From Pedobacter nanyangensis (GTDB lineage: Bacteria; Bacteroidota; Bacteroidia; Sphingobacteriales; Sphingobacteriaceae), in assembly GCF_003313505.1 (NCBI RefSeq), contig NZ_QMHO01000009.1:109568-173567 (forward strand): a stretch of DNA of 64,000 bases, written 5' to 3'. Made by a program: the position numbers and the translations under genes. A model generated the notes under the pieces. It was not told where the DNA came from, did no database searches, and was given only the letters and a program-made list of their open reading frames with translations. Of the stretch, positions 57,291 to 64,000 are shown in pieces (the stretch's first letter is position 1; the number at the start of each line of letters is the position of its first letter).

Positions 57291-58043
57291 CTATCTGATA
57301 TACATTCCACCATTGATGTCAATGGTAACTCCCGTTAAGTATTTAGATTCATCGGCACACAAGAAAGCAACTACATTGCCCACATCATCAACCGAGCCTA
57401 AGCCTAAGGGAACGGTTTTCGCCAATTCCTCTACCCCTGCTTTACCATGTATTTTCTCTAGCAACTCGGTATGGATAATGCCCGGGGCAACGGCATTAAC
57501 AGTCACATGATATGGCACGCCCGTTCTGGCCAAAGTTTTCATTAAGCCCAGCTGGCCACTTTTAGACGCTGCGTAATGTGCGTGGCCGTACAATGCACCT
57601 TGTTGGGCAACCAAAGAAGAAACAAACACAATCCTGCCCGATTTTTGCGTCTTAAAAATTTGCATTGCCTTTTTTGAGCAAAGAAACCCACTGCCCAAAT
57701 TAACCTCAATCATGTGGTTCCATTCTTCAAAATCCAGCTCAAAAATGTCTTTAGCCTGCGAGGTACCTGCATTATTGATGAGAATATCGAGCTTGCCATA
57801 GCGACCTGTAATTTCTTTGAACAGCCTATCTACCTCAGCCTCCCTGCTTACGTCGGCGTTAATCATAATAGCCTCTACGTCTAGTCCTTTCAGTTCGTTT
57901 AGTGTTTCCTCTGCAACTTTGTCATCGCCAATATAATTGCCTATAATAGTTGCCCCTTTTTTGGCCAACGCTATAGCAATGCCTTTACCAAGCCCTTGCG
58001 ATGCACCCGTAACGAGTGCGATTTTACCTTTAAATTCGTACAT
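57291..58043 (-). CDS. Short-chain dehydrogenase/reductase (SDR)
   Basis: A 250-residue cytoplasmic NAD(P)-dependent oxidoreductase of the classical SDR family. TGASQGLGKGIA (12-23) is the cofactor motif, NNAG the structural motif, and Ser143, Tyr157 and Lys161 (YAASK) the catalytic triad; it ends DINGGMYIR, near the FabG type. In a sugar PUL a sugar or sugar-acid dehydrogenase is more likely than fatty acid synthesis. Five bases after the DUF4380 gene and immediately upstream of the MBL-fold gene. Confidence 0.9.
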   Translation of the reverse strand: MYEFKGKIALVTGASQGLGKGIAIALAKKGATIIGNYIGDDKVAEETLNELKGLDVEAIMINADVSREAEVDRLFKEITGRYGKLDILINNAGTSQAKDIFELDFEEWNHMIEVNLGSGFLCSKKAMQIFKTQKSGRIVFVSSLVAQQGALYGHAHYAASKSGQLGLMKTLARTGVPYHVTVNAVAPGIIHTELLEKIHGKAGVEELAKTVPLGLGSVDDVGNVVAFLCADESKYLTGVTIDINGGMYIR

Positions 58044-58048
58044 ATATT

Positions 58049-59269
58049 TTAATCAGCCTTCTTATTGCTTTCTTTTGTTTCTGTTAGTGTTACCGATAGG
58101 TCACTTAATTCAAGTGTCCCTATATCAATTTTTAGATCTATTTTTAAAGGATTATTAGGATCAGCTTTAAACTGCTCACGATAATGCTTTTTGCTATTTC
58201 TCGTTTCTTCAATATTCAATTCCATGGTTTTCTCCTCAAAAAAACCATACGAGGCTGTTACTATCAGAAAGCCTTCTTTACTTGAAACAGTAAGCGGCAA
58301 GCAAGTAATCTTATCCTTATTGATCTGTTGAATGGCGTCTCCCAAAGCGATGGTAGACACCCCAATTTGGTATGAGAAAGTAGCTTTTTGCCGAGGTTGG
58401 ATAGGTTTTAGAGGTGATAAGAGTTCAATTTCAAGATAAGGTGGATTTTGGTTGGTGTCGTTTGGAAACTCTTTGATGGTGTTCCTAGAGTAAATCATTC
58501 CCCGGCCCTGTGTCCATATCTGTACGGTTGAGTGATATGGATAGGATTGGCCTAATTCCGTTTCAAAAAAATTGACATATATCTTTCCATTTTCCTTGTT
58601 CAAATAAGCTACCCATCCCTGGTCGCTATCGGCAGCGATCTTTCCAATCAGGTATTGGAAATTGAGTTTCAGGTGTTTATTTTCTATTCTTATTTGCGGG
58701 TTGTTAACTAGCCCGTGCATTACTTGAAACCCTGCTGGATAAGTACTTTTTTCTGCCAATGGCAAAACAAGTTCGTAAGATTTATCTTCAAAATTTTCGG
58801 CATGCAACTGAGCTACTGGCCAAATGGCCCATTGTTTCACTTCCTCGCTTTTATTCTCAAATACACAATCTACCTGAATAATCGTGCTACGATCATTGAT
58901 AGCTACTGTTCTTGAAACCTGTAGCCCCGTGTAGGTGTCTATCTCACTTTCCAGATAAAACTCATTCCCATTTTTCTCTAAGGTAAATATGCCTCCATCC
59001 AAAACCACATCTGGCGGACCCGGCCAAAGCGTTTTATTACCCCATCCTTGTGGGGCAGGCCAAAGCTTTTCACCGCCATAGTTAATCCATTGTCCCTCAG
59101 CTGCTTTATCGCTATAGTTTTCGGCAATGATATTTGATGGATTATTGAACAAGAATGAATAGCTATCTAGGCTGATTTGCATGATCCTTCCGCCAATTTC
59201 GGGCACAAACTGAACCTGAAGCCATTTATTGCCACCTTCTACTACCTTGAAATAATCTCGAAAACTCAT
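58049..59269 (-). CDS. DUF4380-containing protein
   Basis: A 406-residue protein without a signal peptide. The N-terminal half contains VPEIGGRIMQISL and GGEKLWPAPQGWGNKTLWPGPP, the conserved pattern of DUF4380, with beta-sandwich character resembling aldose-1-epimerase-like folds; the C-terminal part is low in motifs. A mutarotase or sugar-binding role is a reasonable guess, not shown. Its start overlaps the MFS gene stop by four bases (ATGA). Confidence 0.75.
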   Translation of the reverse strand: MSFRDYFKVVEGGNKWLQVQFVPEIGGRIMQISLDSYSFLFNNPSNIIAENYSDKAAEGQWINYGGEKLWPAPQGWGNKTLWPGPPDVVLDGGIFTLEKNGNEFYLESEIDTYTGLQVSRTVAINDRSTIIQVDCVFENKSEEVKQWAIWPVAQLHAENFEDKSYELVLPLAEKSTYPAGFQVMHGLVNNPQIRIENKHLKLNFQYLIGKIAADSDQGWVAYLNKENGKIYVNFFETELGQSYPYHSTVQIWTQGRGMIYSRNTIKEFPNDTNQNPPYLEIELLSPLKPIQPRQKATFSYQIGVSTIALGDAIQQINKDKITCLPLTVSSKEGFLIVTASYGFFEEKTMELNIEETRNSKKHYREQFKADPNNPLKIDLKIDIGTLELSDLSVTLTETKESNKKAD

Positions 59270-60504
59270 TTTTTCAGTGTTAATTGTAATTTTTCGAAAT
59301 CCTTTTTATAAAACCTGCGGTATCCTACAAACAATATAATAGCGCAAATCAACCAAACTACCGACAGCAGAGAAATACCCGAAGCCAAACCTATGTGCGG
59401 CTTTAAATAGCCCAGCACCAGAGGTGACAGCGAGCCTACGGAAAATCCGATCATCTGCATCATACCCGAAGCTGAAGAATGGTACTTTTCTGGAATGACA
59501 TCGAATAGCACGGAGTAGGTATTGGCATCGAAAAATGCCCTTGCAAAACCAAAACCTGCTAAACCGATGTAAACGGGCAGCAAGTTGGTAGACTGTCCCA
59601 CCAACAAAATGAACGGTATAGCGGCCAACAAACCTATTGCCTGTAGCAACATTCTTTTCTGCGGATATTGTTGGGCCAGTTTATCAGAAAATTTCCCGGC
59701 AAAGAAAATGCCCGTAAAAGCGGCAATGTGTGTAAAAAACATCGACATAAAACCCGCTTTAGAAAGTGATAGGGAAAAATTTTCATAAAGATAAGTAGGT
59801 GTCCAAGTAAGGTAACCCACCAGAACAAATATCAATCCGCTAAAAGCGATGGTAAGAATGAGTGCTGTAGGGGTTTTAAACAGGATTAATATGGCTTCTG
59901 TCAATTTAGGTTTCTCTTCTTCGATTGTTGGTTCAGGCTGTTTATCCTTCAACCTAAAAATCATATAGATACCATGCACAACCCCCACAGCCCCAAAAAC
60001 ATAGAATGCGTTTCGCCAGCCCCAATTTTCGGCAATGTAGCCAGCTAAAAAGCCACTGGCAATAATACCCACATAGTAAGCAGTTTGGTGAACAGACATG
60101 GCAAATGCCCTGGTTTCTTTATGGTAGCCCGCCAACAGGGAATAGTTTGCGGGTCCAAACATGGCTTCGCCCAGTCCCGTAGCCGTACTTCTAAACAAGA
60201 TGAACATCAACAAAGTGGTGCTAATCCCCGTAAGCATGGTTGCCCCACTCCATAAAATGATACTAAAAACGATGATCCATTTCTTGCTCCAGCGATTTCC
60301 AAGAATACCTGAAATGGGAACAAACAATGCAAATACCAAATTAAATACCGTGGCTATCAATCCAATTTCTACATCGGTTAGGTGCATGTCGGCCTTGATA
60401 GAGGGCAATACCACGTTGAATATCTGCCTATCTGCCTGATTTAGGAAAAATGCCATCCATAAAAGGAAAAGCACTTCCCACTTGTATCTCTTGCTAGTGT
60501 TCAT
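59266..60504 (-). CDS. MFS transporter
   Basis: A 412-residue inner-membrane permease with about 12 hydrophobic segments. LNQADRQIFNVVLPSI and DVEIGLIATVFNLVFALFVPISG form the first helix pair, and GNRWSKKWII fits the conserved loop after helix 2. It probably carries the sugar or sugar acid liberated by PUL3; the pattern is near hexuronate/anion-type MFS carriers but this cannot be settled by eye. Lies 16 bases after the phosphoesterase gene. Confidence 0.9.
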   Translation of the reverse strand: MNTSKRYKWEVLFLLWMAFFLNQADRQIFNVVLPSIKADMHLTDVEIGLIATVFNLVFALFVPISGILGNRWSKKWIIVFSIILWSGATMLTGISTTLLMFILFRSTATGLGEAMFGPANYSLLAGYHKETRAFAMSVHQTAYYVGIIASGFLAGYIAENWGWRNAFYVFGAVGVVHGIYMIFRLKDKQPEPTIEEEKPKLTEAILILFKTPTALILTIAFSGLIFVLVGYLTWTPTYLYENFSLSLSKAGFMSMFFTHIAAFTGIFFAGKFSDKLAQQYPQKRMLLQAIGLLAAIPFILLVGQSTNLLPVYIGLAGFGFARAFFDANTYSVLFDVIPEKYHSSASGMMQMIGFSVGSLSPLVLGYLKPHIGLASGISLLSVVWLICAIILFVGYRRFYKKDFEKLQLTLKK

Positions 60505-60520
60505 CTTTAATATTAGGTGG

Positions 60521-62038
60521 TTAATAGTTTAGGAATGCGCTTAAACCCGAAATCATCTGCGTTTGCTGGTACACATTTCCAAACCGATCTGTTGCTTTAA
60601 CCATGTATTTTGCGCTGGCATTTTGCGGTCTGTAGTGGAAAATATGGTCTGGTCTTCTAAACCATGTAGTTGAAGTGTTTGGCGTTGCTGGTTCTGTCTT
60701 GCCTAGTCCTTTAAAAAACTGATAAGCTGCTTTATCATAATCTTCCATTCTACTCATATCTCCGGTTTTTACATCGTTCTCAAAAAATTCCACTTTCCAT
60801 GTATCGTCTACATTCCATATATTGGCAGTAACATAGCCAGAAAGATCGCCAAATGAAAAGGCAGGATACATTCTTATCTGATAGTTTTTATCGAAATTGG
60901 TTGACTTGTAGTACCAATTGCTAATGGTTTTATCGGAAATTTGATATACACCATAACCATTTGGCGTTCCATCGGCGTTGATAGTTCCTGTCCACCAAGC
61001 GCCACAAGCAGCAGCATGTACGTGTTCATAGGTATTGGCAGAAACCAGTACATTTTCATTATAATGCGTATGCCCCGACATGACGTGTACTTCTTTAAAT
61101 TCTGACATCAGTGCCTGTGCATCTTTTAGCCTGGCTACACTGCTACCATTACGTAAAGGAATATGTACCGCCAAAATCAAGAGCTTTTCTTTATCCACAA
61201 ATTTCAAATCGTCCCTTAACCATTTAATTTGCTGCTCTGTAAAGCCTGCCGTATAGTTCTGCTGACCGGTGTACAACACATCATCCATCACCACAATATG
61301 CGCATTGCCCCTATCAAAAGAATAATTCACCGGACCAAAAACGTCCTCATAACCCATTATTGCATCAAAGTCGTTATTGGTGGTCTGCAGATGATCGTGG
61401 TTGCCAATTACCGGAAATAGTTTGATATGGTCTGATTTTACTGAGGTTTTCATGGGCTGCAGTAACGAAGGCGCATCATAGATGATATCGCCCAACATCA
61501 ATCCATAAACGTTGCTGTGGGTTTTTGCCGAGTTGTTGATATCTGCCATCGACTCTTTTTGAAAACGTCCCAAATCTGTGTTAGTTCTTACCTGTGGATC
61601 GGCAATGGCATAAAGCGTGAAATCTTTTTCAATGCCGTTTTCCAGCATCTCTAAAGCGAAATCTTGCCTAAAGATAGCTTGCTGCTTATCAATTTTCGCA
61701 TAAAAATCGGGCAGGCCGTCTTTCATCTGCACTTTTGCTATAGCTGGAATAACATAGTGAACAAACCTGGCATTAGCGGAACGGCTAAGCTGATAAACGC
61801 CCTTTTCATCAGTTTGTACTACGCTGTAACCATCACTTACAGCAACGCCCTTAAGAGGCTGCTTTGTTTTTGCATCGGTAATGATCCCAACTAGGTTCAT
61901 TCCCAATTTAAGATCTATGCCCTCTAAATTTGTTTGAAGTGGCTTTGTTGGTTCAACCACTGGGTCTTTCTTTTTAGAGCAGGCGGTTAAGCCGCAGCAA
62001 AAAAGTATCAGCAAGCTAAATTTTAAAGTATTCATCAT
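60521..62038 (-). CDS. Calcineurin-like metallophosphoesterase lipoprotein
   Basis: A 505-residue lipoprotein (LTAC, Cys20, then SKKK). An N-terminal carboxypeptidase-regulatory-like domain (VGIITDAKTKQPLKGVAVSD) is followed by a metallophosphoesterase core with AIADPQVRTNTD, MLGDIIYD, PVIGNHDH and MSGHTHYNENV, all dinuclear-metal ligands. Such proteins are common in Bacteroidota PULs and may act on phosphorylated glycan parts or another phosphate ester; the substrate is not known. 19 bases after SusD. Confidence 0.88.
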   Translation of the reverse strand: MMNTLKFSLLILFCCGLTACSKKKDPVVEPTKPLQTNLEGIDLKLGMNLVGIITDAKTKQPLKGVAVSDGYSVVQTDEKGVYQLSRSANARFVHYVIPAIAKVQMKDGLPDFYAKIDKQQAIFRQDFALEMLENGIEKDFTLYAIADPQVRTNTDLGRFQKESMADINNSAKTHSNVYGLMLGDIIYDAPSLLQPMKTSVKSDHIKLFPVIGNHDHLQTTNNDFDAIMGYEDVFGPVNYSFDRGNAHIVVMDDVLYTGQQNYTAGFTEQQIKWLRDDLKFVDKEKLLILAVHIPLRNGSSVARLKDAQALMSEFKEVHVMSGHTHYNENVLVSANTYEHVHAAACGAWWTGTINADGTPNGYGVYQISDKTISNWYYKSTNFDKNYQIRMYPAFSFGDLSGYVTANIWNVDDTWKVEFFENDVKTGDMSRMEDYDKAAYQFFKGLGKTEPATPNTSTTWFRRPDHIFHYRPQNASAKYMVKATDRFGNVYQQTQMISGLSAFLNY

Positions 62039-62057
62039 GACTATTCCGGCTGATAGG

Positions 62058-63794
62058 TTAATAATTAGGATTTTGCTTCAAATTAGGGTTGATCAATATA
62101 TCTGATGCAGGAATAGGCCACAAATAGTGCTTGTTCTTATCAAAAACCCTGGTTGATAGCTTTCTTATTAACGATTGGTTCATTGTAGCAAAATTTGGTG
62201 TGCCATCGTCATCAATGTCGGGAGTGCCCGGAAAAAACCATAAACCAGGTACGACCAATTTAGTACGCAAATCGCTATTAGCTGCCAACAATCCATAATT
62301 GGGCCTATTCATTACCTTTTCTGCCAGTTTCCAACGTCTTATATCAAAATATCTCAATCCTTCGAAAGCCATTTCCATTCTTCTTTCCATTCTTAGCTGC
62401 TTCCTTAGCGCCGCTTGTGCCGTTACGGTAACCGCCGGATAACTTGAAGTTTGCGAAACATTTACACCATAGGCTCTTGCCCTTACCTGGTTAATGGCGT
62501 CCAGTACAGAAGCATCAATGTCATTAAGCTCAATTTTAGCTTCGGCATACATGAGCAGTACATCTGCGTATCGCATCAATATTTTATCTGGTGCGGCCTG
62601 CAAATCATCGGTCCAATCGCCATCTATACCTTTTTTCAATACCAGTCCGTTATAGGAAGCATACTGATCGCCAGCTTTTGAGTCTTTATTGGCGATATAG
62701 ATCCCACTGGTATAGCTCCATACTTTAGAAGAATCTGGATGTGGCGAATAAGTGAAACCTAGATGTGGCTTATCAAACTCTGCAATAGTTGCCGTACATC
62801 TAGGGTCTCTGTTTAAAAATGGTTTACGTGGATTGTAAAGAGGCGATTCATCAATAGGTTTGCCATCTGTGCACAGATAGGAACAGAAAAGATCCCACGA
62901 TGGATTACCTGTACTGGTTCCTCCTACCGTTCTTGGCAAGTAGGCAGTGATATTCCCTCCCCTTAAAGCGGCATTGAAATCGGCACTTAGCTCCACGGCA
63001 CGCGGAATGATAAACACAGATTCAACTGAATTTTTTGTTTTCGACAAAAAAAGTTCCGGGTATGAGGGATATAAACGATATTTCTGCAACTTGATACATT
63101 CATCGGCGGCATTTTTTGCGGTTTCCCAATCTTCCATGTACAAAGCAATTCTTGCTTTCATTGCATAGGCCGCTCCTTTTGACACCCTTTGTATCTCATT
63201 TCCACTAAAATCAACAGGAAGGTTTTGGATGGCATAATCAAAATCTTCATATACTTTCTGTAGGGCCACGGCCTTTGCTGTTCTGCCCATTTTAAAGGCT
63301 TCCTCTAATTCTAGTTCCTCATTAAAATATACCGGATCTCCAAAAAGTGTAATGATTCTTGAATATTGACAAGCCCTAACAAATCGAGCAGTAGCTATAT
63401 ATTTGCGATAATCTTGGTCGCTAAGGTTGGCTTTTGCCCTGTCAATATTTGCCAATATGGTGTTGGCTCGACTAATGGCCTTATAGCTGTAAGACCAAAT
63501 GCCCCCAACCATTGCCGTTTGGCTATTGAAAGTGCCGTTGGTAAAAGAGAGTAAAGTTGTTCTATTGGTCCAATCATCTGCCAGCTCATCAAAAGCTGCT
63601 GTAGCTGTTGGTATTTCTGTTTTTACTACTGGCCAAAATTGGTGTAAGAACAATGTATTTAGGCTCATTTCTATTTGAGCTTTGTTGGTATACCAAGTTT
63701 CATTAGAGGCCTCTGATAGGGGATGTAAATCTAGCTTAGTACAGGAAGTTAATGCTGATATCCCTAATATCGATACTAAATATCTTAATTTCAT
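62058..63794 (-). CDS. SusD/RagB-type glycan-binding lipoprotein (PUL3)
   Basis: A 578-residue surface lipoprotein, lipobox ALTSC with Cys18 followed by TKLDLHPLSE. SusD features include RANTILANIDRAKANL, FVRACQYSRIITLFGDPVYFNE, ILMRYADVLLMYAEAKIEL and the end LWPIPASDILINPNLKQNPNY. It is longer than the other two SusD proteins and has different insertions, so it probably recognises a different glycan. The SusC partner begins beyond the right edge. Confidence 0.94.
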   Translation of the reverse strand: MKLRYLVSILGISALTSCTKLDLHPLSEASNETWYTNKAQIEMSLNTLFLHQFWPVVKTEIPTATAAFDELADDWTNRTTLLSFTNGTFNSQTAMVGGIWSYSYKAISRANTILANIDRAKANLSDQDYRKYIATARFVRACQYSRIITLFGDPVYFNEELELEEAFKMGRTAKAVALQKVYEDFDYAIQNLPVDFSGNEIQRVSKGAAYAMKARIALYMEDWETAKNAADECIKLQKYRLYPSYPELFLSKTKNSVESVFIIPRAVELSADFNAALRGGNITAYLPRTVGGTSTGNPSWDLFCSYLCTDGKPIDESPLYNPRKPFLNRDPRCTATIAEFDKPHLGFTYSPHPDSSKVWSYTSGIYIANKDSKAGDQYASYNGLVLKKGIDGDWTDDLQAAPDKILMRYADVLLMYAEAKIELNDIDASVLDAINQVRARAYGVNVSQTSSYPAVTVTAQAALRKQLRMERRMEMAFEGLRYFDIRRWKLAEKVMNRPNYGLLAANSDLRTKLVVPGLWFFPGTPDIDDDGTPNFATMNQSLIRKLSTRVFDKNKHYLWPIPASDILINPNLKQNPNY

Positions 63795-63815
63795 TTCATT
63801 AAAAATTAATAATCA

Positions 63816-64000
63816 TTATAATTTAACTGACAGCCCAAATACGATTGATTTGGTGATAGGGTAGCCCGTACGGCTTACCTCTGGATCCCAGCCTTTAGGA
63901 TACTTGCTGAAGGTAAAATAGTCTGTTATGTTGGTGTATAGTCTAGCTCTGGGGGATATTCCAAAAGTGGCCACCTTTTTTTTCTTCAAAGTGGCCACTT
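63816..64000 (-). CDS. SusC/RagA-type TonB-dependent transporter, 5' part missing (PUL3)
   Basis: The C-terminal 61 codons of a SusC barrel, continuing past the right edge. ARLYTNITDYFTFSKY, GWDPEVSRTGYP and the final SIVFGLSVKL are the last beta strands and the terminal aromatic-poor strand of the family. No start codon is in view; the GTG at 63998 is internal. A 24-base in-frame near-repeat (GTGGCCACTTT at 63998 and again at 63974) encodes VATLKKKKVATF just before the conserved strand. SusD starts 21 bases downstream. Confidence 0.85.
   Translation of the reverse strand, partial: VATLKKKKVATFGISPRARLYTNITDYFTFSKYPKGWDPEVSRTGYPITKSIVFGLSVKL

Noticed and set aside
1..64000. CRISPR arrays, tRNA, rRNA, insertion sequences or prophage genes
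   Set aside because: Read through for direct-repeat arrays, cloverleaf-like segments and transposase or integrase motifs; none was seen, although small tRNA genes cannot be fully excluded without a covariance-model search.

Overview
The window comes from a Bacteroidota genome, most likely a Pedobacter-like member of the Sphingobacteriaceae. Supporting signs are three SusC/SusD outer-membrane pairs, lipoproteins with Cys-Lys export signals, two proteins with type IX secretion (T9SS) C-terminal domains, a Bacteroidota-type promoter (TTTG / TAnnTTTG) and a GntR regulator with a LacI-like sensor domain. Species is not determined here. No rRNA, tRNA, CRISPR array, transposase or phage gene was seen.

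Region A (1-13764, + strand) is the distal part of polysaccharide utilisation locus 1 (PUL1). It holds two neighbouring sialidase-fold (Asp-box) proteins, the first cut by the window edge, then a GH20 hexosaminidase, a SusC with an STN domain, SusD, a DUF5017-like lipoprotein, a third sialidase-fold protein and a sialate-O-acetylesterase-type SGNH enzyme. A hairpin that can terminate both strands separates it from phosphoenolpyruvate synthase (13889-16336, -), which is divergent from an AraC regulator (16463-17353, +).

Region B (39331 down to 17476, - strand) is PUL2, a ten-gene operon of about 22 kb: SusC, SusD, a DUF5017-like lipoprotein, two large (alpha/alpha)-barrel-type proteins, an SGNH esterase, GH97, a third large barrel protein, a cytoplasmic FAD oxidoreductase and a sodium:solute symporter. 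Many genes overlap or abut and the operon ends in a good terminator. The three large proteins are paralogues that I cannot place in a named enzyme family. A divergent GntR/LacI-type regulator (39828-40853, +) sits across a 496-base control region.

Region C (40854-48295) is a non-PUL interval: a small hypothetical gene, a decayed small secreted TPR-like gene, a large T9SS-sorted beta-propeller protein, a lipoprotein, and a two-component system (TPR histidine kinase plus NarL-type response regulator) flanked by inverted repeats with a shared half-site.

Region D (64000 down to 48296, - strand) is PUL3: the end of a SusC, SusD, a metallophosphoesterase lipoprotein, an MFS transporter, a DUF4380 protein, an SDR dehydrogenase, a metallo-beta-lactamase-fold hydrolase, a DUF6259 putative glycosidase, a galactonate-dehydratase-like enolase-superfamily enzyme, a GH50-like glycosidase and lutABC for L-lactate oxidation. 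Dehydrogenase, possible lactonase, dehydratase and lactate oxidation in one operon suggest a non-phosphorylative sugar-acid route ending in pyruvate and lactate. Phosphoenolpyruvate synthase elsewhere in the window would help return pyruvate to gluconeogenesis. These pathway assignments are inference from gene content; the aldolase or hydrolase step is not in the window.
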